Source: JBQTGK01 sp052400665 (GTDB taxonomy: Bacteria > Bacteroidota > Bacteroidia > Bacteroidales > Marinifilaceae). Taken from it: a stretch of 64,000 bases of DNA. The position numbers and the translations under genes are program-made. Location: NCBI GenBank assembly GCA_052400665.1, contig JBQTGK010000001.1. One strand, written 5' to 3'. This document shows, piece by piece, positions 8,063-17,054 of the stretch. A model generated the notes under the pieces. The model was not told where the DNA came from. It saw only the letters and a program-made list of their open reading frames with translations, and searched no databases. How positions within the stretch are numbered: position 1 is the stretch's first letter; the number at the start of each line of letters is the position of its first letter.

Positions 8063-10312
8063 ATGGATATTGAGACCGAAAGAGATAAAGAATTAATACT
8101 TGAAGCTTACAAAGCGCTTTTAAAAGATTGTAAAAGAAGTCGCGCAGCTGAAAGTCAGAAAATGATTGATAAGGCTTTCCATTTTGCATGGAAAGCCCAT
8201 AAAGGTGTGCGCCGAAGATCTGGTGAGCCATATATCATGCATCCCATTGGAGTCGCACATATTGCGGCCAAGGAAATGGGACTGGGAACAAAATCAATTG
8301 TAGCATGCTTACTTCATGATGTGGTAGAAGATACTGAATACACTCTTGAGGATATTGAAAATTTGTTTGGTGCAAAAGTTTCACAAATAGTTGATGGCCT
8401 AACTAAAATAAAAGGAGTTTTCGACAAGCAAACATCAATGCAAGCTGAAAACTTTCGTAAAATGCTACTCACCTTATCGGATGACCTTAGGGTAATTCTA
8501 ATTAAGATGGCAGATAGATTACACAATATGCGCACGCTTAGTTCAATGCCTCTGCGTAAACAAATGAAAATTGCCGGCGAAACCTTATTTCTATTTGCTC
8601 CCTTAGCTCACAGAATGGGACTTAACCGAATTAAAACAGAACTTGAAAACCTCAGCTTAAAATACGAGCATCCGGATGACTATAAAGCCATTTGCAAAAA
8701 AATAGAAAAGCAGGAAGAAAAGCAGGAAAAATTAATTGCTAAGATAATAACACCTCTTCAGACTAAATTGCAGGAAAATAATATTGAGTGTTCAATAAAA
8801 AATCGTCCTCGCTCCATCTATTCCATTTGGAATAAAATGCAAGTGCAAAAAATTAGCATCGACGAAATTTATGATCTCATTTCCGTACGAGTTGTATTTA
8901 AACCTCAGGAAGGAATTCCAGAAAAAAACCAATGTTGGAATATCTACTCCTTAATTACTGATATATATAAGCCCAAACCTGAGCGCATACGCGATTGGGT
9001 AAGCACTCCTAAAGCTAATGGTTACGAAGCTTTACATATTACAGCAATGGGACCACTTGGGAATTGGGTCGAATTTCAGATTAGAACAGAAAGAATGGAC
9101 GACATCGCTGAAAAAGGTTTTGCAGTACATTCAAAATACAATACAAATGGTAGTGGTGAATCTGAATTAGACAAATGGCTAAAAGATGTAAGAGAAATAC
9201 TAGATAATCCTGAAGCCGACGCAATGGCTTTTCTCGATGAATTTAAATTAAACTTATTCTCTCATGAAATTCAAGTATTTACGCCCAAAGGACATATAAA
9301 AACCTTACCTAAAAACGCAACAAGCCTCGACTTTGCTTACGACATACATACCGACATTGGAAACCAATGCATTGGTGCAAAAGTAAACCATAGACTCGTT
9401 CCGCTTAGTCATGTTCTTAAAAGTGGTGATCAGGTTGAAATACTAACCTCCGAAAAACAAAAACCGAAACACGAATGGCTCGAATTTATAGTTACTGCAA
9501 AAGCCAAATCAAAAATAAAAACTGCTTTTAAAAAGGAACGAAAAGAATACACCGCAAAAGGATCTAAAAACCTGGAAAGCCATATTGACGACTTAGGTTT
9601 AAGATTAAATGCCAAGGCCTTTAGAAAAATGCTCGAGCACTACAACCTATCCAATAAAGAAGAACTTTACTATAAATTAGGATTAGGCAAAATCGATATT
9701 AACGAAGTTGAATCGGTTATTAAGAAAAAATCAAGAAGTAAATTTATAAAATACTGGAAACTACAGTTTTTTGGGGACTCTGAAAACAATGATGAAACTC
9801 CTGAACAAGAAACTGATGACACCCAAAAGCCATCGGTAGACAAGAAAAAAACTCTTGTACTAAGCGAAATGTCTGCAAATGAGACTTATCGAATTGCTCC
9901 CTGCTGCAAGCCAATTCCTGGTGATGAAGTTCTTGGTTATGTAGATATGGCCAATAATGTGATTATACACAAAAGAAAATGCCCGAATGCAATTAAGTTA
10001 ATGTCCAGTCAGGGAGATAGAATTTTAGCTGCCAACTGGACCAGTCACAGATTAATGTCTTTCTTAGCGGTTATCGAATTATCAGGAATCGACAAAATCG
10101 GAATCGTAAATGAAGTTACAAACATCATTTCTAAAGACCACGATGTGAATATGAGATCGCTTCACTTTGAAAGTCACGATGGAATTTTCGAAGGCTTAAT
10201 TCATCTATATGTTCATAATACTGAAGACCTTAACAACCTTATTATGAAATTAATTAAGATTAAAGGTCTGGATAACGTAAAACGAATTGAAAATATTGAA
10301 GAATATTCGTGA
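8063..10312 (+). CDS. rsh: Bifunctional (p)ppGpp synthetase/hydrolase, RelA/SpoT family
   Basis: A 749-residue stringent-response enzyme. The N-terminal HD hydrolase domain (about residues 35-200) keeps its metal-binding set, with MHP at 59-61 and LLHDVVED at 83-90. The synthetase domain (about 240-370) carries KANGYEALH. Just before it the charge-reversal motif reads RIRD near residue 309, the basic RxKD-like form of bifunctional enzymes rather than the acidic ExDD form of RelA. A TGS domain (about 400-465, VFTPKG through GDQVEILTS) and a C-terminal ACT domain (about 670-745) follow, with CCKPIPGD between them. Length is normal for a long RSH. The hydrolase should be active; synthetase activity is likely (inference). 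Confidence 0.95.
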   Translation: MDIETERDKELILEAYKALLKDCKRSRAAESQKMIDKAFHFAWKAHKGVRRRSGEPYIMHPIGVAHIAAKEMGLGTKSIVACLLHDVVEDTEYTLEDIENLFGAKVSQIVDGLTKIKGVFDKQTSMQAENFRKMLLTLSDDLRVILIKMADRLHNMRTLSSMPLRKQMKIAGETLFLFAPLAHRMGLNRIKTELENLSLKYEHPDDYKAICKKIEKQEEKQEKLIAKIITPLQTKLQENNIECSIKNRPRSIYSIWNKMQVQKISIDEIYDLISVRVVFKPQEGIPEKNQCWNIYSLITDIYKPKPERIRDWVSTPKANGYEALHITAMGPLGNWVEFQIRTERMDDIAEKGFAVHSKYNTNGSGESELDKWLKDVREILDNPEADAMAFLDEFKLNLFSHEIQVFTPKGHIKTLPKNATSLDFAYDIHTDIGNQCIGAKVNHRLVPLSHVLKSGDQVEILTSEKQKPKHEWLEFIVTAKAKSKIKTAFKKERKEYTAKGSKNLESHIDDLGLRLNAKAFRKMLEHYNLSNKEELYYKLGLGKIDINEVESVIKKKSRSKFIKYWKLQFFGDSENNDETPEQETDDTQKPSVDKKKTLVLSEMSANETYRIAPCCKPIPGDEVLGYVDMANNVIIHKRKCPNAIKLMSSQGDRILAANWTSHRLMSFLAVIELSGIDKIGIVNEVTNIISKDHDVNMRSLHFESHDGIFEGLIHLYVHNTEDLNNLIMKLIKIKGLDNVKRIENIEEYS

Positions 10313-10414
10313 ATTAAAATTTATTCTAAATAAGGATCCTTTTCTAAAAAAAATTATTACATTAGAGCCATTATTTTAAATTAGATTAGATAACACTTAG
10401 GTTATTTTTATAAT

Positions 10415-10873
10415 ATGAGCAGCGAGGATACAAAAGAAATTGTTAAGAAGATGTTTACAGAATATCTTCAGAAAAAGGGACATCGAAAAACCCCTGAAAG
10501 ATATGCTATTTTAGACGAAATTTATTCCCGTGAAGGTCATTTCGATATAGAATCGTTATACATTTTTATGAAAAATAAAAACTATCGTGTCAGTAGAGCA
10601 ACTCTCTATAACACAATAGATCTTCTTTTAGATTGCAAGTTAGTAATCAAACATCAGTTTGGAAAAAATATTGCTCAATTCGAGAAAGCTTATGATAGTA
10701 ATAAGCATGATCATTTAATTTGCACTCGTTGCGGAAAAGTTCTTGAATTTTGTGATACTCGCCTAGATGATGTTCGTAAAAATGTATCAGATGATATGGA
10801 CTTTTTAGTATCACATCACTCCTTATATATTTACGGAATTTGTCAGGAATGCCGAAAACTAGAAAACGAATAA
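10415..10873 (+). CDS. Fur-family transcriptional regulator
   Basis: A 152-residue metal-responsive repressor of the Fur/Zur/PerR family. The winged-helix DNA-binding part (about residues 10-85) includes RKTPERYAILDEIY and the recognition helix VSRATLYNTIDLL. The metal-binding half has HDH at 98-100, CxxC at 103-106 and CxxC at 143-146, which form the structural zinc site. Whether it senses iron, zinc or peroxide cannot be told. It stands alone between the rsh gene and purA, with its own terminator 25 bases downstream. Confidence 0.93.
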   Translation: MSSEDTKEIVKKMFTEYLQKKGHRKTPERYAILDEIYSREGHFDIESLYIFMKNKNYRVSRATLYNTIDLLLDCKLVIKHQFGKNIAQFEKAYDSNKHDHLICTRCGKVLEFCDTRLDDVRKNVSDDMDFLVSHHSLYIYGICQECRKLENE

Positions 10874-10896
10874 GCATACAAACAACTCATAAACAC

Positions 10897-10929
10897 AAAA
10901 AAACCTCTTAATATTAAGAGGTTTTTTTT
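10897..10929 (+). terminator. Intrinsic terminator after the Fur-family gene
   Basis: CCTCTTAAT/ATTAAGAGG is a perfect nine-base dyad flanked by seven A on the left and eight T on the right. It closes the Fur-family transcript before the purA promoter. Confidence 0.9.
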
Positions 10930-10990
10930 ATGCCCATTAATAACTTATCAACAAGCTAATTTTTCTAGGATCGATAATAAAAATAATTAC

Positions 10991-10998
10991 TACCTTTG
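10991..10998 (+). promoter_or_regulatory. Candidate -7 box (TACCTTTG) for purA
   Basis: A full TAnnTTTG match. It gives a leader of about 115 bases before the purA ATG, containing a small possible stem ATCCG/CGGAT (11059-11084). I could not match this leader to a known purine riboswitch. Confidence 0.5.
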
Positions 10999-11119
10999 AC
11001 TGTTAAAACTTGGAACCAACCTTCAAGATTTAACATCGAGAACCGAACCGTTTTATAAATCCGATTGAAAAAACAGGTGCGGATATATACATGTAAGATT
11101 TAATCAAATTATTAGACAG

Positions 11120-12391
11120 ATGAAAGTTGATGTGCTTTTAGGACTCCAGTGGGGAGATGAAGGTAAAGGAAAAGTTGTGGACGTACTAACCCCAAAGTAC
11201 GATTTAATTACCCGTTTTCAGGGCGGACCAAATGCCGGACATACGCTTGAATTTAACGAAATTAAACACGTATTACATACGATTCCTTCAGGAATATTTC
11301 GCGATGATAAAATCAACGTAATTGGTAATGGTGTTGTAATCGATCCTGTAATCTTCAAGAAAGAAATTGAAGGAATTAAAAAATTAGGCGTCGATTTGTC
11401 TAAAACACTATTCATATCGAAAAAGGCTCATCTTATTTTGCCATCGCACCGCATTCTGGATGCCGCTTCCGAAGCAGCAAAAGGAAAATCTAAAATTGGT
11501 TCTACTTTGAAAGGAATAGGCCCAACTTACATGGATAAAACGGGTAGAAATGGACTCCGTGTTGGTGATATCAATAGTGATTTTAAAGGAAAATACGATG
11601 CATTGGTAAGCAAGCACCGTCAGATGCTTGATAAATTTTATGAGTTCGAATACAATATTTCGGAATACGAAGCCGAATGGTTCGAAGGAATTAAGGTTTT
11701 AAGCGAATTCCAATTAATCGATAGCGAACAATACTTAAATGATGCGTTAAAAGCAAACAAATCGATTCTTGCTGAAGGTGCGCAGGGAACACTACTGGAT
11801 GTTGATTTTGGTTCATATCCTTTTGTAACCTCTTCGAATACTGTATGTGCAGGTGCTTGTACTGGTTTAGGCGTAGCTCCTAACAAAATTGGAAGAGTAA
11901 TTGGTATTTTTAAAGCTTACTGTACTCGTGTAGGTATGGGACCATTCCCAACCGAACTATTCGACGAAGATGGTCAGAAACTAAGAGATTGTGGTAATGA
12001 GTATGGTTCTACTACTGGTCGTCCAAGAAGATGTGGATGGTTAGATTTGGTATCATTAAAATACTCTATCATGATTAATGGTGTTACTGAATTAACCATG
12101 ATGAAATCGGATGTAATGGACAATTTTGACAACATCAAAATCTGTACTTCATACAAAGTTAATGGTAAAGAAGTTGAGTATGTACCTTATGAAATGACTG
12201 AAGATATTGAGCCGATCTACACCGAATTTAAAGGATGGAAAGCTGATATGACAGGAATGACTCATGAGAATGAATTTCCAGAGGAATTTAACGCTTATAT
12301 CGACTTTATCGAGAAAGAGACAGAAGTACCTGTAAAAGTTGTTTCTGTTGGTCCTAACAGAGCTCAGACAATTGAAAGATCTCTTGATTAA
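11120..12391 (+). CDS. purA: Adenylosuccinate synthetase
   Basis: A 423-residue enzyme that joins IMP and aspartate using GTP, the first committed step to AMP. The signature QWGDEGKGK lies near the N-terminus (residues 10-18), followed by GGPNAGHT, which binds IMP. The middle has EGAQGTLLD and the C-terminal half has TTGRPRRCGWLD. Length matches the family. It stands alone, with a TACCTTTG promoter box upstream and a strong terminator 20 bases after its stop that also serves the convergent gene. Confidence 0.98.
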   Translation: MKVDVLLGLQWGDEGKGKVVDVLTPKYDLITRFQGGPNAGHTLEFNEIKHVLHTIPSGIFRDDKINVIGNGVVIDPVIFKKEIEGIKKLGVDLSKTLFISKKAHLILPSHRILDAASEAAKGKSKIGSTLKGIGPTYMDKTGRNGLRVGDINSDFKGKYDALVSKHRQMLDKFYEFEYNISEYEAEWFEGIKVLSEFQLIDSEQYLNDALKANKSILAEGAQGTLLDVDFGSYPFVTSSNTVCAGACTGLGVAPNKIGRVIGIFKAYCTRVGMGPFPTELFDEDGQKLRDCGNEYGSTTGRPRRCGWLDLVSLKYSIMINGVTELTMMKSDVMDNFDNIKICTSYKVNGKEVEYVPYEMTEDIEPIYTEFKGWKADMTGMTHENEFPEEFNAYIDFIEKETEVPVKVVSVGPNRAQTIERSLD

Positions 12392-12410
12392 TCAAGATTT
12401 ATTATAAAAT

Positions 12411-12438
12411 AAAAATCCCGCCAAATGGCGGGATTTTT
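12411..12438. terminator. Bidirectional terminator between purA and the DUF6515 gene
   Basis: AAAAATCCCGCC and GGCGGGATTTTT form a 12-base-pair perfect stem with a four-base loop. The A and T runs let it act in both directions. It lies between two convergent genes. Confidence 0.92.
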
Positions 12439-12440
12439 AT

Positions 12441-12980
12441 TTATGTTGTTTTTACTACTTCAAAAACAACATCCCCATTTTTGAGAAAAACTTTCTTATA
12501 GTACACCCTATCTACTATATAATAAGTTTTTCCATCTAATTCTAAAATTTCATATCCTTCAGGTAAATCATCAACCTGAACTCCCACTGGAGGAAGAACA
12601 ACCACATATTCCCTTCCTTTTACCACATAGTAAGTACCATAGTGATAGAAATATGGTTTTCGATGAATCACAATACGAACATGATTTTTTGGCAACACTT
12701 TAATTCTACAACCTACAGGAGCTGCAACTACCTTGTATCCAACACCTTGCTTGCGATAATATATTCCATTGGATTTATAATAAACAACATTCTTATGCCT
12801 AAGCGTTTTTCCTGTATTCACCCTTACAACAACTGCACCTTTAGCAGGATATTTCTTATACCTTTTGTGTTTTACCACAACCACCTTTCGATGCACTTTT
12901 TTAGCAAACGATTTATTAGATATCGATGCTCCTCCTGTTAATAACAGAAAAACTGCTATTAGTTTAATAAAATTCCCCAT
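12441..12980 (-). CDS. DUF6515-like exported basic protein
   Basis: A 179-residue protein with an N-terminal signal peptide (about residues 1-26, ending SKSFAKK). The mature part is very basic at first (KKVHRKVVVVKHKRYKKY) and rich in Val, Tyr and Gly. It then shows two units of the form APVG-x-KVLP-x9-Y-YYG-TYYVV and PPVGVQVDDLP with G-KTYYIVDRVYYKKV, the repeat pattern I associate with DUF6515 proteins. It is predicted to be periplasmic or surface-bound; the function is unknown. It faces purA across a shared terminator. Confidence 0.7.
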   Translation of the reverse strand: MGNFIKLIAVFLLLTGGASISNKSFAKKVHRKVVVVKHKRYKKYPAKGAVVVRVNTGKTLRHKNVVYYKSNGIYYRKQGVGYKVVAAPVGCRIKVLPKNHVRIVIHRKPYFYHYGTYYVVKGREYVVVLPPVGVQVDDLPEGYEILELDGKTYYIVDRVYYKKVFLKNGDVVFEVVKTT

Positions 12981-13054
12981 AATAATTGATTTTTATTCAA
13001 CTTAGTGTTTCGTTAGACACATTTTCATTAGAAAGGTTTAAATGCACTAAATTA

Positions 13055-13681
13055 TTATCTTTTATCCGCAATCATATTTTTTTCAGAAGATGAATCCTTC
13101 AAATTAATACAAAACGATCCTCCAACTATGTCCTTGTATTCACTGGTTTTAACAAACTTTACATTACCCGTACCTTTTAAAAATATTCGCCCTTCAAATC
13201 TTCCTTCCAACACATTATTTTGAAACTTAGTGAGGACTAATCTCATTTTATCTCTCTTAACATTTCCTTGAAATTCGCAAGAATTACTGGAATCTGCACA
13301 AAGTAATCTTTCCTTAAGTACTTCTTGTTCATTGTACCATCCAACAATTGCTGCTTCATCAAAATCAGTACTTACAGTATGAGGATACTGAGTATTTTCA
13401 AGATCTATACCTTCAATGGAAATATTTATTTGTTCCACAGTCCCCGTGCTATTTTTACGAATAAGCAGTCCTGACAGAAATACAGATTGTTTATTCTGAT
13501 CCCAAATTCCGTCACATTTTTTGGTTTCAAAACAACAATCCCCATTTCTTGAAAATTGTAAGCCTATATGAGTTGAATTAATATTCCCGTCACTATCATT
13601 ATTGGTAATACTTTTACCAGTGGAACAACATGAAAGAAAAGGGATGACTACAAAACAAAGAATTCTATATTTTATATACAT
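13055..13681 (-). CDS. Hypothetical lipoprotein
   Basis: A 208-residue protein with a short hydrophobic signal and a lipobox at FLSCC (Cys18 or Cys19), so probably a membrane-anchored lipoprotein. The mature part is mostly predicted beta strand, with several cysteines (CCFETKKC, ADSSNSCEF). I do not recognise a family. It lies between the DUF6515 gene and the MFS array on the same strand, about 70 bases upstream of the former, so it may be co-transcribed with it. No function can be assigned. Confidence 0.7.
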   Translation of the reverse strand: MYIKYRILCFVVIPFLSCCSTGKSITNNDSDGNINSTHIGLQFSRNGDCCFETKKCDGIWDQNKQSVFLSGLLIRKNSTGTVEQINISIEGIDLENTQYPHTVSTDFDEAAIVGWYNEQEVLKERLLCADSSNSCEFQGNVKRDKMRLVLTKFQNNVLEGRFEGRIFLKGTGNVKFVKTSEYKDIVGGSFCINLKDSSSEKNMIADKR

Positions 13682-13827
13682 AGTGCTTTTTTTATTATCA
13701 GATGCAATTTATCTCAAATGGTTGCAAAGCGACCATTGTATAAATAAAACGCATAACTGTAGCATTTCCCTACCTCACAATCTAAAATTATTTACAATAA
13801 GATGCTACCCTACTTGTTATCAGGCAC

Positions 13828-13857
13828 AAAAAAAAGCTATCTATTAAAGACAGCTTT
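13828..13857 (-). terminator. Terminator of the first MFS gene of the array
   Basis: On the minus strand AAAGCTGTCT pairs with AGATAGCTTT (one G-U pair) around a five-base loop, followed by a run of eight T. Confidence 0.8.
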
Positions 13858-13879
13858 CTATATCAATAAGAAATAAGTA

Positions 13880-15244
13880 TTATTTACTATTCGATGGCAA
13901 CTCTAAACCATAACCTGACACTTTATCTTCACGCTTCAGTAAAAGAGCAAACACCAATCCAATGATACCAAGGCAAGCAAACATGATCATTGTAAATGTG
14001 TAATCCAGATTTTCAGTACCTTCTGTATTTGTAGCATCTAACACCATGCCTGCCAAAATAGGGAATGCCCATAAGCCAAGATTCTGAACTGAAAACATTA
14101 ATCCATAAGCAGAACCAATACGCTTCTCATCAACCATTTTAGCAACTGATGGCCACATTGAAGCTGGAACCAATGAGAAAGCCAATCCAAGAATTACCAT
14201 CATCACATAAGGAGATAATCCTGTGAATGCGAATGTTAAATGTACAGCTACAAGTATCAATGAACCATATATCATTAGTGAAGCTGCTTTTCCATATTTG
14301 TCAACAAAAAAGCCAAATAAAGGAGTAAAAATCATAGTTCCAATTGGTAACATGGAAGAAATAAAACCACTCTCCTTTATCGATAGATTGAATTTATTCA
14401 AGAAAAAATCTGAAGAAAAGGATAAAAATGGAAACACTGCTGAGTAGAACGTTAAGCACAATAACGTAACATATATAAACGAACGATTTGTTAACAGTTT
14501 GGTGATATCTGAAATATGAAACTCATCACTTGCGGAAAGCAATCCCTCTTGTTTTACTTGTTTATCGAGCTTCAAATCAAACATCATATAAATCATGAAT
14601 ACAAGTAAAGCTGACAGAACTAAAAATGCCGCAAACCAAATTGCAGTAGTCCATCCAGACTCCGATTCTATTAATACAGGAGATAGATTAAATGCCAGGA
14701 ATGATCCGGTTCTGGCAAGTCCTAATTTTACACCAAATGCCAATGCAAGTTCTTTGCCTTTAAACCATTTTACAATTATTTTACTAATTACAACAATACT
14801 TGTTTCAGCACCCAATCCGAATAAAAATCGCCCCAATAGCATCATTTTTAATTCAGGAGAATAACCGGTCATAAATGAAGACATAAGTGAATAGCCGAAA
14901 CCATCGTTTCGATACAAATCACTGGCACCATACGCTGTAATCAAGGCACCAAAAGCCATAAAGGCAACAAACATGAATCCAGTTCTTCGAATTCCCAGTT
15001 TATCCAGAATAATCCCACCTAATACGGCCATTAAAAAAAATACATTGGGAATAGAATAGACCGAAACGAATAATCCAAAATCGGTACTGGTAAACCCAAA
15101 TTCTTTGGTTAAAGTAGATTTTAAAGGAGAAAGAGCATCGTAAAAGTAATAGTTTGCTGCAAGAACAAATCCGACAGTTATCAGCATTGCCCATCGAGTT
15201 ACTACGGAATCTCGTAATGAGGTTTTTAAAGCTTCTGTATTCAT
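13880..15244 (-). CDS. MFS transporter (array member A)
   Basis: A 454-residue major facilitator with about twelve membrane segments. The loop 2-3 signature appears as GGIILDKLGIRRTG, and its counterpart in the second half as FGFFVDKYGKAAS. The N-terminus (SLRDSVVTRWAM) and the C-terminal tail (KVSGYGLELPS) are shared with the next two genes, so the three are paralogs. The substrate is unknown; organic acids or inorganic anions are possible, but nothing here decides it. It has its own terminator and is probably transcribed alone. Confidence 0.88.
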   Translation of the reverse strand: MNTEALKTSLRDSVVTRWAMLITVGFVLAANYYFYDALSPLKSTLTKEFGFTSTDFGLFVSVYSIPNVFFLMAVLGGIILDKLGIRRTGFMFVAFMAFGALITAYGASDLYRNDGFGYSLMSSFMTGYSPELKMMLLGRFLFGLGAETSIVVISKIIVKWFKGKELALAFGVKLGLARTGSFLAFNLSPVLIESESGWTTAIWFAAFLVLSALLVFMIYMMFDLKLDKQVKQEGLLSASDEFHISDITKLLTNRSFIYVTLLCLTFYSAVFPFLSFSSDFFLNKFNLSIKESGFISSMLPIGTMIFTPLFGFFVDKYGKAASLMIYGSLILVAVHLTFAFTGLSPYVMMVILGLAFSLVPASMWPSVAKMVDEKRIGSAYGLMFSVQNLGLWAFPILAGMVLDATNTEGTENLDYTFTMIMFACLGIIGLVFALLLKREDKVSGYGLELPSNSK

Positions 15245-15297
15245 TAGTTTAGTATTAGTTGAACTTTCGAAAATACGAAAGCTTTTTGAAACGGCAT

Positions 15298-15326
15298 AAA
15301 AAAAGCTGCTCCGTAGAACAGCTTTT
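15298..15326 (-). terminator. Terminator of the second MFS gene of the array
   Basis: AAAAGCTG and CAGCTTTT form an eight-base-pair stem, followed on the minus strand by more T. It lies 40 bases past the stop at 15366. Confidence 0.75.
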
Positions 15327-15365
15327 GAATATAATAAAATAGAATTATAATTACTTTGACAATAA

Positions 15366-16913
15366 CTAACTAGGTAACTCTAAACCATAGTTTTGATCTC
15401 TATCTGCCTTTTTAAGTAAGAACGATAAGAAAATAGAAATTACACCACAACCTACCAATACCAGAATTGGAATTGTATAATCTTTAGGCTGACCATCAGG
15501 AACTCCCTTGTTTACAAAATCGAGCAGAGCACCAATTCCCCAAAAGAATAAGCCTAAGCCCCAGTTTTGTAGTGTAAACATGGTAGCATAAGCAGTTCCT
15601 AATCGATTTTCAGCTACAATTTTTGCAACCGATGGCCACATAGCTGCTGGCACTAGCGAGAAAGCAACTCCCAAACTTAATAATCCGAAATATGCAATTA
15701 TTACATTATGCAGAACCGAAAGAGATACGTGAGCAAAAATCAGTAATAATGATCCAAGTATCATTAGCGATGCCGCTTTACCTTTTTTATCAACAATATT
15801 ACCGAAAATTGGAGTAAATATAATTGTTCCTAAAGGAATTAAACTTGCTGTTTTAGCACCATTATTCAACCAGATAGCCAGAATATCTTTCATTACAAAT
15901 AAATAGGCCATAAATGCCACTAAAGCACCAATTTTAAACATGGCCTTAGTTTGCTTATTCTCAAAATTATTTGGTACAACGGCAAACAATATTGCAAACA
16001 GGAAGAATACAATATAAACACTTGCAGCACCAAATGCCTTACTTCCCCATAATAAAACCTCACCAGCCTGAGGTAAATCCTGAGTAAACCCAAATTTATT
16101 AATCAACAAATCGGGTGCATACTGCATAAATGGGAAAATAGCTGCATAAAATGTTACGCAAAGCAGAGCAATGTATAAAAATGATTTATTCTGAAGCAAA
16201 GTAATTAAATCTGAAAATTTAAAATCCTCATCGGTATCGCATACTTCACCACTTTTTTCCGAGCTAATGGCTTTTTCCTGCTTATCTAATTTAACATCGA
16301 ACACGGTGTAAATTAAAAACATGATAAGAGCCAAACCTATTAAACCTGCAGCAAAAGTAACAGCAGGAGAAACGTGACCACCAGCAATATCAAGTGACAA
16401 AGCAGTACCCATAGCACTTCCTAGTCGACCAAATCCCATATTTATGGCCATTGCCAAAGCAAGGTCGTATCCTTTAAACCATTTTACAATAGTTCTGGTT
16501 GCAACCACACAAACAACTTCAAGACCCGATCCGAATAAAATCCGACCCACAATAATAGCATTTAACATGGTGCTTTTATCTGCACCAAATAAACCAGCAG
16601 CACCCATTGCGGAAATTGCACCTCCAAGAACTGCAATACCACCGAATACTATACCTGCAACTCTAATTCCCCACTTGTCGAGCATGATACCACCAATGAT
16701 AATCATACCAAACATATTAGCAATAGTAGTCAAGCCTAATATTCGACCAAATTCTTCACTGGAAAATCCCATTTCGGTTTCCATTAAACCTTTCAAACCA
16801 GAAAAGAAATCCTGGAACCAATAAGTACTGAAAGTTAATCCCGAAAGGAGAATCAACATTGCCCATCTCATTGCTGAAGAATCGCGCAATGTTCTTCTTA
16901 AAGTTTCTGTCAT
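15366..16913 (-). CDS. MFS transporter (array member B, longest)
   Basis: A 515-residue major facilitator, homologous to both neighbours. It keeps GGIMLDKWGIRVAG and the second-half motif FGNIVDKKGKAAS, the N-terminal LRRTLRDSSAMRW and the C-terminal NYGLELPS. It is about 60 residues longer than member A because of an extra hydrophobic insertion (about residues 290-350) containing two or so added membrane segments. It has its own terminator. Substrate unknown. Confidence 0.88.
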   Translation of the reverse strand: MTETLRRTLRDSSAMRWAMLILLSGLTFSTYWFQDFFSGLKGLMETEMGFSSEEFGRILGLTTIANMFGMIIIGGIMLDKWGIRVAGIVFGGIAVLGGAISAMGAAGLFGADKSTMLNAIIVGRILFGSGLEVVCVVATRTIVKWFKGYDLALAMAINMGFGRLGSAMGTALSLDIAGGHVSPAVTFAAGLIGLALIMFLIYTVFDVKLDKQEKAISSEKSGEVCDTDEDFKFSDLITLLQNKSFLYIALLCVTFYAAIFPFMQYAPDLLINKFGFTQDLPQAGEVLLWGSKAFGAASVYIVFFLFAILFAVVPNNFENKQTKAMFKIGALVAFMAYLFVMKDILAIWLNNGAKTASLIPLGTIIFTPIFGNIVDKKGKAASLMILGSLLLIFAHVSLSVLHNVIIAYFGLLSLGVAFSLVPAAMWPSVAKIVAENRLGTAYATMFTLQNWGLGLFFWGIGALLDFVNKGVPDGQPKDYTIPILVLVGCGVISIFLSFLLKKADRDQNYGLELPS

Positions 16914-17010
16914 TTTTGTTATATTTTAAAGTTAAAATAGGTTTTAGCGGCTACTAAATTAGGATAAATGAAGAAAAAAACAAACCATAACCCTCTTGAT
17001 TGCCTGCATG

Positions 17011-17036
17011 AAAAAAGCCACTCGAAAGTGGCTTTT
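17011..17036 (-). terminator. Terminator of the third MFS gene of the array
   Basis: AAAAGCCACT and AGTGGCTTTT form a ten-base-pair perfect stem with a four-base loop, with further T on the minus side. It lies about 20 bases past the stop at 17055. Confidence 0.9.
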
Positions 17037-17054
17037 AAAATATCTTAGCAATTT

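Noticed and set aside
11000..11119. purA leader as a purine riboswitch
   Set aside because: The conserved loop sequences of known purine riboswitches were not found; only a weak five-base stem is visible.
16444..16824. A 126-codon plus-strand frame opposite an MFS gene
   Set aside because: It is antisense to a well-supported transporter gene and has no family resemblance; rich in Pro and Ile, as expected from reading helix codons backwards.
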